Position numbers and translations under genes: made by a program
Source: Oscillatoriales cyanobacterium
Lineage (GTDB): Bacteria; Cyanobacteriota; Cyanobacteriia; Cyanobacteriales; Microcoleaceae
Assembly (NCBI GenBank): GCA_004292955.1
Contig: RDXX01000012.1
Span: 1-64,000 of the forward strand
Length of the DNA stretch: 64,000 nt
Reading direction: 5' to 3'
Shown here: positions 46,326-54,909 of the stretch, one piece after another
Layout: the number at the start of each line of letters is the position of its first letter
How positions within the stretch are numbered: the first letter of the stretch is position 1
The notes under the pieces: generated by a model
Database searches by the model: none
The model's input: the letters and a program-made list of their open reading frames with translations, nothing else
Told to the model about the DNA's origin: nothing

Positions 46326-47098
46326 TCTGTTTCTTCTCCTAATGAAAGTGATTCTTTGACTTGTTGTTGGTAATTCAACATGATTGTTTCCGACAGACAG
46401 CAATCTTCTAGGGTTTGTCCTAATGCTGTTTCATCGAGATTTTCGCCGACTATTTCTATGCCGCTAAATCTTTGGGGACGGCCTTCGAGCCAGCGGGGAA
46501 GTGGCAATTCTTCGTGGGCAGTTTCTTGGAATTTCGCGGCGAAGTCGAAGTAGAAAGAACGCCCATCGGCTATGTCAAAAATGCCTTTGGCTCGGTGGAT
46601 TTTGCCGTAGGCTCCTTGGGTCATTTCTTCGTACCAAAACAGATCGAGGCTGGCTGGATCGAGGACTTGTCCGCTGGCGGGGCTGCGCCAAATTGATAGT
46701 TTTTCCGGTTCGCCGCTAACGGCTATGCCCTCTACAATTACATCCGCCCATTGATGCCATTCGGTGTTTTTGATGTCTGGTGGTACGACAGCGAATCGGC
46801 GACTGGGGAAGCTTTGAAGCAGGTTTTCTATTGATGTTAATTGTAGGTAAAATCCCAGTTCAATGTAAGCTGAAACGCCGTTGTTTAGGTGTTTCGCGAA
46901 CTCGGATTCTTGGCCGTCTGTCAGGATGGTGATTTGGGGGAATTCGGCGACGATGCAGGTTTGGTCGATCGGCACATTGCCGGTTCCGGGACACCAATAC
47001 AGTACGGGTGCTGTCTCGACGGCTATCTGCTGTCGAATCCAGGTTGTTTTGCCACTTCCGGGCGGGCCCGCTACGGCGGTGATTGTAGGTTGACTCAT
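46322..47098 (-). CDS. Divergent COG0523/CobW-like P-loop protein
   Basis: 258 residues from the ATG at 47098. ITAVAGPPGSGKTTWIRQQI is a Walker A in CobW position, VAEFPQITILTDGQ follows, and a CobW_C-like domain (GAYGKIHRAKGIFDIADGRS, with RWLEGRPQRFSGIEIVGENL) ends the chain. The CxCC motif of COG0523 chaperones and the NKTD motif are not found. It is likely a non-canonical relative whose role in zinc handling is inferred from its operon and the Zur-like site. The open frame extends to 47125, but that would run through the operator, so 47098 is chosen. Leaderless or short-leader translation is possible. Confidence 0.8.
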   Translation of the reverse strand: MSQPTITAVAGPPGSGKTTWIRQQIAVETAPVLYWCPGTGNVPIDQTCIVAEFPQITILTDGQESEFAKHLNNGVSAYIELGFYLQLTSIENLLQSFPSRRFAVVPPDIKNTEWHQWADVIVEGIAVSGEPEKLSIWRSPASGQVLDPASLDLFWYEEMTQGAYGKIHRAKGIFDIADGRSFYFDFAAKFQETAHEELPLPRWLEGRPQRFSGIEIVGENLDETALGQTLEDCCLSETIMLNYQQQVKESLSLGEETE

Positions 47099-47105
47099 AA
47101 TACAA

Positions 47106-47120
47106 TGATAATCGTTCTCA
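47106..47120. promoter_or_regulatory. Zur-box-like operator before the P-loop/metallophosphoesterase operon
   Basis: TGATAATCGTTCTCA matches TGATAATNATTATCA at 12-13 of 15 positions and lies 7 bp before the start codon at 47098. Confidence 0.6.
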
Positions 47121-47245
47121 GTCAAATTAGCTCTTAGATATTTAGATTTAATTTGGCGATCGCACCCGATGCCCCTCCATAAGAGAGGTAGAGCCTCCGA
47201 ACATCGGTTCCAATAATCCGATTTCCCGCGTGCCTGCCCTACACT

Positions 47246-47363
47246 AGATCTCTTGCAAAAATCGTTTTAATCAAATTTTGGAACGGGCAAGATGCCCATT
47301 CCACAGAAAAAAAAATTGTGGAACGGGCATCTTGCCCGTTCCTAGCTATTTTGCAAGAGGTCT
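47246..47363. mobile_element. Nested inverted repeat, MITE-like (AGATCTCTTGCAAAA ends)
   Basis: AGATCTCTTGCAAAA (47246-47260) is repeated inverted at 47349-47363 with one mismatch, and inside it GGAACGGGCAAGATGCCC (47280-47297) is inverted at about 47325-47342. The 118-bp unit has the form of a MITE and lies just before a methyltransferase gene. Confidence 0.65.
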
Positions 47364-47403
47364 ACTATAATCGGGGCATCACTCCAGGAAGAAAGAAGAC
47401 TTT

Positions 47404-48234
47404 ATGCCAGCAGAAAGTTCGTATCAAGCCAGTACGTACAATCTGGAACTTGACGCAGAAATCCAGCGATTAAAAGCTCAAGTTGTGCTCAGTTGGGAAA
47501 AAGAAGCACGCACCTTAAAGTGGTTCGGTTTAGCCGACGGGATGAATGTTTTAGAAGCGGGTAGCGGGCCGGGATTTTTTACCGAACAACTTTTAAAATT
47601 ACTGCCAAACAGTTTGTTAACAGCCGTAGAAATCGACCCGGTATTGCACGAGAAAGCTCTAGGATATTTGCAGGACAAAGGAGGCGATCGCGTGAATCGC
47701 ATTCAAGCATCGATCGCAGATACTGGTTTAGAGGATAATACATTTGATTTTGCGATCGCCCGTTTGCTATTTGTTCACCTCCCAGATCCCGTCGCAGCAG
47801 CCAGAGAAATCTTCCGCATCTTAAAACCGAGTGGTAAACTGGTGATTATCGATAGCGATGCGGATCTATTTTGGCTGACAAATCCACCTTGGTCAGTCGA
47901 GATTGTCCGGGAGAAATTCAAACAGGTGATGGCCTCTCGGGGCGGTAATTTATGCGTAGGGCGAAACCTGTGCCGCATTCTGAAAGAAGCTAAGTTTGGT
48001 AACGTCGATTTAGAAGCCGTTGTCAGCCACAGCGATATCATCGGCATTCAAGCCTTTGAACCTTTGCTGGACTCCGGGCCGATTTTACAAATGGTCAAAC
48101 AAGGGCTGATTTCCGAGTCGGAAATAGAGAGTTATCTAATTTCCCGGGATGAGTTTGCCGCTGCGGGCGATCGATCGATGATGAGTTTTTGGTTGATGGC
48201 TTGCGGGAAAAAACTCAATAGATATCTCCCATAA
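47404..48234 (+). CDS. Class I SAM-dependent methyltransferase
   Basis: 276 residues. Motif I is VLEAGSGPGFFTEQLLKLLP, followed by LTAVEIDPVLHEKAL, FDFAIARLLFVHLPDP and ILKPSGKLVIIDSD. The middle VKQGLISESEIESYLISRDE is not a known motif. Ubiquinone/tocopherol-type methyltransferases share this fold, but no substrate can be read. AGGAAGAAAG precedes the ATG by a few bases. Confidence 0.88.
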   Translation: MPAESSYQASTYNLELDAEIQRLKAQVVLSWEKEARTLKWFGLADGMNVLEAGSGPGFFTEQLLKLLPNSLLTAVEIDPVLHEKALGYLQDKGGDRVNRIQASIADTGLEDNTFDFAIARLLFVHLPDPVAAAREIFRILKPSGKLVIIDSDADLFWLTNPPWSVEIVREKFKQVMASRGGNLCVGRNLCRILKEAKFGNVDLEAVVSHSDIIGIQAFEPLLDSGPILQMVKQGLISESEIESYLISRDEFAAAGDRSMMSFWLMACGKKLNRYLP

Positions 48235-48242
48235 TTTTTGTG

Positions 48243-48263
48243 GAACAGGCATCCTGCCTGTTC
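48243..48263. repeat. Palindrome GAACAGGCATCCTGCCTGTTC
   Basis: Second copy of the 21-bp palindrome at 42452, nine bases after the methyltransferase stop; likely terminator-like. Confidence 0.6.
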
Positions 48264-48423
48264 TTGAAGCTCTTTTTGCCAAATGTCTAATAGAAATATC
48301 GAATAACTCTCAAGTCGGGGGCGGGTTTATGAGATTGTCGATTATTGGCAATTATTGTTGGTGAACCCTTCTATTTTCTTCTTCTTTCTTTCTTCGTGTC
48401 CTTCGCGTCTTCGCGGTTCGTTT

Positions 48424-49125
48424 CTAACACAAATACCCAACCCAATTCGGCAAAACCTCCAGCGAACCATACCACCTCCCCGGAGAGCGAGGCGAATGCC
48501 AAACACCCTCCAGCACCAAATTTTCGGCCCCATCCAAAAGAGCAGCTTCAATCGGCGTAATTCCATCGCCCCAAGTTTCGCCCTTCCCCACAGTCAACTC
48601 GTAACTTTTATAGGCCAGCCAAGTTCCAAAACTAGGCTTACCAAAAACAGATTTCCCAGCAACGCAGACGTAACGCACCTGCGGGTGGAAAGCACCGGGA
48701 TAATGAATTTTGACAAAATCTAGATTTTTGCGCGTCCAGCGCTCTTGAGAGACGTGTGGCGTGCCTAAACTAATTAAAGTGTTGACCCAAGGGTGAGCTT
48801 CCCACAAACCCGCATCCGACCGCACGTCGCCGTGAATTGTATAAGGCTTTTCGCCTAAATAAATCCGAGAAATCCAGCCGCCTGCGGAATGACCGATGAG
48901 ATTTACTTGAGAGACGCCGTATTGCTGTAACATTTGTTTGACCGTGCGATCGAGCTTCCGCAAAATTGGCACCATCGATCGCCCGCCAAAAGTCGGCAAC
49001 CAATCTGCCTTGCCCAGTGGTACTGTTACAGTTGGGAAACCGCGATCGACCAAAGATTTTTCTAATTCCCGATAGTCTGAAGCAGCAGCAAAATATCCTG
49101 GCAAAATCACGGTAGGTAATGGCAT
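48424..49125 (-). CDS. Alpha/beta-hydrolase, PGAP1/lipase-like esterase
   Basis: 233 residues from the ATG at 49125. VILPGYFAAASDYRELEKSL opens the fold, VNLIGHSAGGWISRIYL carries the nucleophile Ser in GHSAG, LISLGTPHVSQERW is typical of PGAP1/lipase-type relatives, and the acid and His lie probably in LLDGAENLVLEGVWHS. No signal peptide is seen. The 3' side meets a dispersed AACCGCGAAG repeat (48385-48422). Confidence 0.88.
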   Translation of the reverse strand: MPLPTVILPGYFAAASDYRELEKSLVDRGFPTVTVPLGKADWLPTFGGRSMVPILRKLDRTVKQMLQQYGVSQVNLIGHSAGGWISRIYLGEKPYTIHGDVRSDAGLWEAHPWVNTLISLGTPHVSQERWTRKNLDFVKIHYPGAFHPQVRYVCVAGKSVFGKPSFGTWLAYKSYELTVGKGETWGDGITPIEAALLDGAENLVLEGVWHSPRSPGRWYGSLEVLPNWVGYLC

Positions 49126-49270
49126 TATCAATTTTAGATTTTAGACTTTAGATTTTTCGGCCGGGGTGCTAGGATCTATTTTTCAACTTCAAAGACGCTT
49201 GCCGAAGCATCCTTTGGATGGCTAACATCTCTTGCTCGTTAAACTTTTTGCTTGGGGAATATCTACTTCT

Positions 49271-49750
49271 ATGGCTCGCGAGCCGATTCCAACATTGTAT
49301 TTTACCCTAGTTGTCGTTCACTTAGAAGACCGTTTTCTACTGGTACAAGAGCGCAAGTACGAGCAGCAGTGGTATCTGCCAGCAGGGCGAGTAGAAAAAG
49401 GCGAGACTTTGCTTGAAGCTGCTCAGCGCAATACTGTCCAGGAAGCGGGCATTCCTGTGATCGTGGAGGGAATTCTCAGGGTAGAGCATACGGTGATGCC
49501 TAGGGGCAACGTGCGCCTGAGGGTGATTTTTGTGGCTCGTCCTGAAGATAAGACGCCACCCAAGAGCAAGCCGGACGAGTTTACTTTGTGTGCTGGTTGG
49601 TATTCTCTTAAAGAGTTAGACCAGTTGTCGCTGCGCGGAGAGGAAGTTCGGGAAATGTTTCAATATATGGCAAGCGGCGCTCCAATTTATCCGATCGACT
49701 TGCTGAGCGTTGAGGGAGCTCCTTTTAAAACTTACCGCTATCGGTGGTAA
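49271..49750 (+). CDS. NUDIX hydrolase with an atypical Nudix box
   Basis: 159 residues from the ATG at 49271. The Nudix box reads GRVEKGETLLEAAQRNTVQE plus AGI: against GX5EX7REUXEEXGU the first Glu of the REUXEE part is Asn and the third-last Glu is Gln, so metal binding may be weakened. LVQERKYEQQWYLPAGRVEK is a typical approach strand. The upstream ATG at 49232 adds 13 residues without similarity. It may clean up nucleotide derivatives, but the substrate is not inferable. Confidence 0.85.
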   Translation: MAREPIPTLYFTLVVVHLEDRFLLVQERKYEQQWYLPAGRVEKGETLLEAAQRNTVQEAGIPVIVEGILRVEHTVMPRGNVRLRVIFVARPEDKTPPKSKPDEFTLCAGWYSLKELDQLSLRGEEVREMFQYMASGAPIYPIDLLSVEGAPFKTYRYRW

Positions 49751-49751
49751 A

Positions 49752-50087
49752 AAGAAGGAAGAAGGAAGAGGGAAGAGGGAAGAGGAAAAAAGACTTATGC
49801 AGTCAGCTTTTTAGTCATCCGTCCAAATTCCTTTCTGTAACCGAATTGGAAACAGGGGTCGATCGCAGCGGCCGATCGTGTTTAATCGATTAATGCAGTT
49901 TGCCAGCCGGGAAATGACGGTATTGCAGCGGTCTTTTTTGTGAGAAGGCACTGGCGATCGGGCAATTTCCAGGGCGATCGTGCTATGCTTGTACCTTTAA
50001 ATTGCAAATTTTTTAGTTTTGACCCGCTCCCCATAAAAAAATATCGGTAACAAATAACCAATAACCAATAACCAATTCTCGATCGTC
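49752..50087. other. Spacer with GAAGAAGGAAGAGG and AACCAATAACCAATA repeats
   Basis: Purine repeat at 49752-49793 and AACCAAT heptamers at 50057-50077. No gene recognised; GGTCGATCGCAGCGGCCGATC around 49858 is a palindrome-rich segment. Confidence 0.5.
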
Positions 50088-51758
50088 ATGACTGACTCAT
50101 CCTCCCTAGCCAACGCCCTTTCCGAACCGCTGCGCCAGCCTTTTTGGTGGGCAGCCCTAGCTTCTGTCGGCCTTCACGGAGTGCTCGGAGTAAGCGCCCC
50201 GACAATCTCAAACATCATCTATGGTGGTGGCAATTCCTCAAAAAACATCCCCGGTTCCGTCGGATTCGTACAACTAACTCCCGCAGAAGCCGGCCGCCTG
50301 CCACAAACCATACCACCGCGATCGTCCAATAAGCCGTTTTCGATCGCACCAGTTCCCGTTCCCACCTCCCCAAAGTTAGCTCCCCCTTTACCCCCTCCAC
50401 CGGTTAACTTGCCCGCCCTGCCACCGGGAATGCCACCTCCTGGATTCTTTGCGCCTCTCGATCCCCCTCTCCCGCCATTAACTGCCCCAGCCGCCCCGCA
50501 GTCACAAACTTCAGTTCCAACGGTCAAACCCCCCTCTCTCAAAACACCAACTTTCGTCCCCCAAGGGCCTCCCAGCGGTTTGATTTTCCCGCCATTACCC
50601 GGTAATTTCGATCGTAATATCCCCCCACCGCCACCAGGAGTAACAGGATTGCCCCAGCTTCCTGGCGGCACCTCCGAAGATGAGGCAGAGACTCTCAAAA
50701 GGGTTATAGCCAGTAGAGGCGGACTCCCGCTATTCCCAGACGGAGCTCCAGTCTTTACCCCGGAATTCCCCATTGGTGGCAGGAATTCTGGGCCCGATGG
50801 AGTACCGAAATTGACTCAAAAAGATCCCAATAAACGGAATCTCATCGCAGAAACTCCCGAAGAAAGAATCAGGAGGCAACAATTTGACCAGGGACAGCAA
50901 CAGCTAGAACAGCAGGGAGTTCCCGGTTCAAACTTACCCAAGGACAGAGAGACATTGCTGGCTGCTGCTAATACCTATGTTGCTTTGTTTAATGACTTCA
51001 AAAGAGCTTACCCCGACTTGGAAATGACGGGGCCGACTCCTGTGACTGTCGCTTATCCCAAAGAAGCTTGCTCGCAAAAACTCGAAGGAACAGCAGTTTT
51101 CGGAGCAGTTGTCAGCCCTCAAGGTTTGCTCAAGGCAGAGCCTAAGCCGATCGTCCCCACAGGTTACGGTATTCTCGATACTGTGGCTAAAACAGCGATT
51201 ATTAACCCTAATCTGACATTTCAAGCAGCCAGCACCCACAAGCTTTACCAGTTGGCTGTCGCGTTTAAATACGACGAAAAAGTTTGCAGTGGCATTCCTG
51301 TCACCCCATCCACAACCCCAACCAGGCCCACAGGCCCGCAGCCGCTAGCGCCAGCCCCGACAGCACCCAAGCCAACAGGCGAACAGTCCCCAGCCCCTGC
51401 GGAAGTGAAACCCCAGTTTGAGAAGCCACCGGCGCCCTCTAACAAGCCGCAACCAGGGGCCCAACAGTCGCCACAGCCCTCACCAAAACCCGCAACCAAA
51501 CCGTCGCCCTCACCTCAACCGAAACCCGCCGCCGAACAATCTCCTTCTCCCCAACCGAAACCAGCCCCCGAACAGTCCCCGCAGCCAGAAGCTGCACCTT
51601 CTCCCGCCGCTGAAGTGTCCCCCTCCCCAGAAGCTGCGCCTTCTCCCGCCGCTGAAGTGTCTCCCTCGCCAGAAGCTGCGCCTTCTCCGGAATCTACGCC
51701 TTCTCCCGCCGCCGAAGTTGCGCCTTCTCCTGCGCCTTCTCCTGCTACGGCCAATTAA
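50088..51758 (+). CDS. TonB-like proline-rich envelope protein with C-terminal PSP repeats
   Basis: 556 residues. An N-terminal helix (PFWWAALASVGLHGVLGVSA) resembles TonB membrane anchors, a long Pro-rich region (about 85-220) spans the periplasm, and residues about 305-400 form a TonB-type C-terminal fold (GTAVFGAVVSPQGLLKAEPK, then GYGILDTVAKTAIINPNLTF). After it, unusually, 150 residues of PQPSPKPATKPSPSP and SPEAAPSPAAEVSP-type repeats close the chain. A role in energising outer-membrane receptors is plausible; ExbB/ExbD are not adjacent. It stands alone. Confidence 0.8.
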   Translation: MTDSSSLANALSEPLRQPFWWAALASVGLHGVLGVSAPTISNIIYGGGNSSKNIPGSVGFVQLTPAEAGRLPQTIPPRSSNKPFSIAPVPVPTSPKLAPPLPPPPVNLPALPPGMPPPGFFAPLDPPLPPLTAPAAPQSQTSVPTVKPPSLKTPTFVPQGPPSGLIFPPLPGNFDRNIPPPPPGVTGLPQLPGGTSEDEAETLKRVIASRGGLPLFPDGAPVFTPEFPIGGRNSGPDGVPKLTQKDPNKRNLIAETPEERIRRQQFDQGQQQLEQQGVPGSNLPKDRETLLAAANTYVALFNDFKRAYPDLEMTGPTPVTVAYPKEACSQKLEGTAVFGAVVSPQGLLKAEPKPIVPTGYGILDTVAKTAIINPNLTFQAASTHKLYQLAVAFKYDEKVCSGIPVTPSTTPTRPTGPQPLAPAPTAPKPTGEQSPAPAEVKPQFEKPPAPSNKPQPGAQQSPQPSPKPATKPSPSPQPKPAAEQSPSPQPKPAPEQSPQPEAAPSPAAEVSPSPEAAPSPAAEVSPSPEAAPSPESTPSPAAEVAPSPAPSPATAN

Positions 51759-51852
51759 TTGTTAATTGGGTGGGAATTGGTATTTGGTAATTGGCGATCA
51801 GTCAGTAGGGTGCGTCAGTTGCAATATTTGTTGCCTAGCAAACCAATTTATA

Positions 51853-52006
51853 TTTGCTGGCGCACTCTACATTTTTAACTGGATCTGACCTAAAAAAATC
51901 CCACCCAATTACCAATTCCCCATGCCCCATGCCCCATGCCCTGGGAAGGCCAATCCCTCCGCTTCACCCAATTCCCCATGCCCCATGCCCCATGCCCCAT
52001 GCCCTC
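51853..52006. repeat. CCCCATG heptamer runs
   Basis: CCCCATGCCCCATGCC blocks at 51920-51940 and 51975-52005 lie between the convergent TonB-like and methyltransferase genes. Confidence 0.75.
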
Positions 52007-52744
52007 TCAATTGTATTGGACTTTATACATTTGGAATAAGTCGCCGTTTTGTTTTTTTACTACTTTAGCGCCTGCCACTTTAATCATTTTTTCCCAGTCT
52101 TCTATTGTCTCTAAGAATACTTCGCCTGCTCGATAAGTTTCCAGAATTGCCCAATCTTCTGCTAGAGGTGCATTGGGATTGAGGACATCAAACACAAAAT
52201 GACCGCCTGGTTTTAATACTCGCTTCACTTCTGCCATGACAATAGCCCAATAATCTATGGGAAAATAGCAACTAAAGCCTGTGGCGATGCACAAGTCAAA
52301 TTGATCCTCTTCGTAATTTAAGCGATGGGCGGGAGCCAATTCTACGCCTTTAAATAGCTTGGAATTAAGTTGAGGGCCGCGAGCGTTTAAGGCATCTCGG
52401 GCGGCGCTGCTGATTTCTTGACCGTAAAAAAGGGCTTCCCAATCCCGCCAAGGATAGATCAGAAAGCTGACTCCGCAGCCAATATCTAAACAGCGCTGAT
52501 TTTTTTGGGGTTTGGCAATTTTCCAGAAGGGAGAAACTGTTTTTTGTTGCAGGGTTCCGGCGACTGATTCCAGGAAAATCGGCATTGCTTCGACTTCTTC
52601 GGGTAAGGCGAATGCTTCTCCTCGATATTCGCGATCGAACCGAGATGCAACCTGCGATAGTAAAGCTTGCCAGCTATCTGATTTGTCTTTGGCAAACCAA
52701 GTCTGCTCTTGACCTGCTGCTGGGCGTTCCGACTTTTTAGACAT
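52007..52744 (-). CDS. Class I SAM-dependent methyltransferase
   Basis: 245 residues. CLDIGCGVSFLIYPWRDWEA (motif I), YGQEISSAARDALNARGP, FDLCIATGFSCYFPIDYWAI and VLKPGGHFVFDVLNPNAP. The N-terminal 80 residues (KSDSWQALLSQVASRFDREY) are a helical cap. It is monocistronic, with the TnpB element inserted 20 bp before its start, probably affecting its promoter. Confidence 0.88.
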   Translation of the reverse strand: MSKKSERPAAGQEQTWFAKDKSDSWQALLSQVASRFDREYRGEAFALPEEVEAMPIFLESVAGTLQQKTVSPFWKIAKPQKNQRCLDIGCGVSFLIYPWRDWEALFYGQEISSAARDALNARGPQLNSKLFKGVELAPAHRLNYEEDQFDLCIATGFSCYFPIDYWAIVMAEVKRVLKPGGHFVFDVLNPNAPLAEDWAILETYRAGEVFLETIEDWEKMIKVAGAKVVKKQNGDLFQMYKVQYN

Positions 52745-52866
52745 TCTTTAATTACCAAGAAATTGGGTCTAAAGCCCCGTCCTTCTAGGACGGCTTTAAT
52801 TTTTTAATTATTGCACTATTCCATTTCTATCTACCATCTTAGCCCTAGATAAGCTATTATAGAGAT

Positions 52867-54081
52867 ATGCTAAACATGACCTACGAGTACAAACTAGAAC
52901 CCACTTCATCCCAATCTCAGACCTTTGACCACTGGTTAGAAGTCTGTCGCAAGGTGTGGAATTATGCTCTTAGAGAGCGGAAAGACTGGTACAACTCAAG
53001 GTCATGTGCAATCAACGCCTGTAGCCTAAAATCCGAATACATTATTCCCGTTGATAGCCCTAGACCAAACTTTGCCGTGCAGTGCAAATCTTTGACCACC
53101 GCTAGACAAAGTAATTCAGAGCTAAAAACTGTCCACTCCCAAGTATTGCAGCAAGTTCTCAAGCAATTAGAGAAAGCCTTTACTTCTATGTGGGAATCAG
53201 GTTTTGGCTTTCCGAGGTTTAAGAAGAAAGGCAGAATCAGAAGTTTCCTGTTCCCTACTCCTAATCAAACCGTAGTAATCGGGAATAGGATTAACCTACC
53301 CAGTATTGGCTTAGTTAAGTTCAGAGATTCTAGACCTATCCCTGATGGTTTTGTAGTCAAGCAAATCAGAATAGTTAAAAGAGCCTCTGGATACTTTGCC
53401 ATGTTAGCTTTAGCTCTAGATGTAAGTATCCCTACTACCATGCCTCATGGCTATGCCCTAGGAATCGATCTAGGTTTAGAGAAATTTCTCGCTACCTCCG
53501 ATAATGAACTAGTTGCCAGACCTAAATTCTTTGTGGATGCTCAACGCAAGCTGAAATCGCTGCAAAAAGTAGTCAGTCGCAAAAGAATCGGGTCAAAAAA
53601 CTGGCAAAAAGCTCAAAAAAAAGTAGCAAGATACCATCAACATATCAGTGACAGTAGGAAGGATTTCCATTTCAAAACCGCCCATCATCTCTGTAATCAA
53701 GCAGGAATGATATTTGCTGAAGATTTGAATGTCAAAGCAATGGCAAAAGGGATGCTCTGCAAGCACACTCTAGATGCGGGATTTGGACAATTTCTATCTA
53801 TTCTGGAATATGTTTGTTTCAAGAAAGATGTATTTTTATTAAAGGTAGATAAAAATGGTACATCTCAAACCTGCCCTCAGTGCCAGACTCATACAGGAAA
53901 GAAGCCTTTGAGCTTAAGAATTCATCAATGTCCTGAGTGTGGATATGAAGCAGATAGAGATGTAGCAGCAGCGCAGGTAGTAGTCCAGCGTGGGCTTGCA
54001 GCGGTAGGGCATACCGTCAAGATGCTTTCAGAGGGTAAAGCTACTAGGCTCCCTGTGATGAAAGAATCCCCGTCTCTTTAG
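52867..54081 (+). CDS. tnpB: TnpB family RNA-guided endonuclease
   Basis: 404 residues. The N-terminal YEYKLEPTSSQSQTFDHWLE is followed by the RuvC segments ALGIDLGLEKFLATSDNE (Asp), FAEDLNVKAMAKG (Glu) and EADRDVAAAQVV (Asp), with zinc ligands in CPQCQTHTG and CPECGY. All catalytic residues are kept. The stop codon TAG lies within the right-end hairpin (TCTCTTTAG), so the gene and the element end overlap. It is similar in sequence to the copy at 956-2326 (both have FPKF/FPRF segments and IPDGF). Confidence 0.94.
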   Translation: MLNMTYEYKLEPTSSQSQTFDHWLEVCRKVWNYALRERKDWYNSRSCAINACSLKSEYIIPVDSPRPNFAVQCKSLTTARQSNSELKTVHSQVLQQVLKQLEKAFTSMWESGFGFPRFKKKGRIRSFLFPTPNQTVVIGNRINLPSIGLVKFRDSRPIPDGFVVKQIRIVKRASGYFAMLALALDVSIPTTMPHGYALGIDLGLEKFLATSDNELVARPKFFVDAQRKLKSLQKVVSRKRIGSKNWQKAQKKVARYHQHISDSRKDFHFKTAHHLCNQAGMIFAEDLNVKAMAKGMLCKHTLDAGFGQFLSILEYVCFKKDVFLLKVDKNGTSQTCPQCQTHTGKKPLSLRIHQCPECGYEADRDVAAAQVVVQRGLAAVGHTVKMLSEGKATRLPVMKESPSL

Positions 54082-54096
54082 AGCGGAGAGTGTCAA
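53985..54096 (+). ncRNA. Candidate TnpB omega-RNA scaffold (copy 3)
   Basis: It overlaps the 3' end of tnpB and the right-end hairpin; a guide would continue into CTTCTAGAGCCTTTGAGT. Limits at the 5' side are unknown. Confidence 0.4.
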
Positions 54097-54290
54097 CTTC
54101 TAGAGCCTTTGAGTGCTTTTGTAAAGTTTTGACGGTAAGGCTTATTAAAAATTAACGCGGGCCACAGCAGCGACAGTTTCAGCTTATTTGCAAAACTTCT
54201 GTCGAAATTAGTGCGATCGAAACCATTCCAAAATTTCCAAATACCGCCGCCGTAAGCGACTAGCAACACTAATCCAATTAACGGTTCCAT
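54093..54290 (-). CDS. Small conserved membrane protein of unknown function
   Basis: 65 residues. A membrane segment (EPLIGLVLLVAYGGGIWKFW) is followed by a polar part and SLLWPALIFNKPYRQNFTKA-LKG, a pattern that I recall from short cyanobacterial proteins of unknown function. Its stop TGA is formed at the boundary by the right end of the TnpB element (TCA of TGTCAA); the last Arg-Ser may thus be new. The function is unknown. Confidence 0.7.
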   Translation of the reverse strand: MEPLIGLVLLVAYGGGIWKFWNGFDRTNFDRSFANKLKLSLLWPALIFNKPYRQNFTKALKGSRS

Positions 54291-54909
54291 TAAATAACCC
54301 CCTAAGCGAGTGATTGGATTTTTCGTCAGCGAGCCTGTATCGCTATTCTTAATCTATCATTTTTCAACTGCTCTGGTGCAGAGATACGCCCTTGTAATTC
54401 TACCTTCAGCTAGAGACTTGAAAATCCCCGATCGCCACAGACTGAAAAATATAGCAGAAGGAAGAAGGAAGAAGGAAGAAGGAAGAAGGAAGAAGGAAGA
54501 AGGAAGAGGGAGGAAGGAAGAGGGAGGAAGGAAAAAACAAGAAGCAATATTCAGCAAGGGTTTCAGCAATTAAGAACAGTCCAGTCGTCGGCTGCGGTTG
54601 CTATAAAAGCCAAGCAGATACCTTTCAGGGTGCAAGATGCAAGAAACGACTTCTGGCAAAAGTCGATGATTCTGAGGATTTACGCAACATTCCCTACAAA
54701 TTGGAGTTCTATCGCGCCCTTTCTCAGCTTCCACCCAAAAGTTGAAATCGGTGGCTGTTGGGCGACGGCTTCTCCTTCCTGGATTTCTGAGACGTGGGAT
54801 AACTCAAAGATAATTAACACTGATAGTTAGTACCCCACAGGTTACAGCAGGCAAGCTTTTTCTAGCGGACAATAACGGTAGAGAGGTTTCTAAGTAAGGA
54901 GGATTGTTT
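54291..54909. other. Gene-free stretch with GGAAGAA repeat
   Basis: GAAGGAAGAAGGAAGA and GGGAGGAAGGAAGAGG repeats at 54458-54536. No gene recognised. AGGAGG at 54897-54902 is the ribosome binding site of the next gene. Confidence 0.55.

Larger units (their letters stand above)
52765..54096 (+). mobile_element. Solo TnpB element, copy 3
   Basis: 1332 bp. The left end GGGTCTAAAGCCCCGTCC and hairpin CCGTCC-TTCTA-GGACGG (52777-52793) nearly copy those of 27178; the right end is AAGAATCCCCGTCTCTTTAG...GAGAGTGTCAA. The left flank ends AAGAAATT. Confidence 0.88.

Noticed and set aside
50219-50773. Minus-strand frame of 184 codons opposite the TonB-like gene
   Set aside because: A Gly-rich shadow of the proline-rich region on the other strand.
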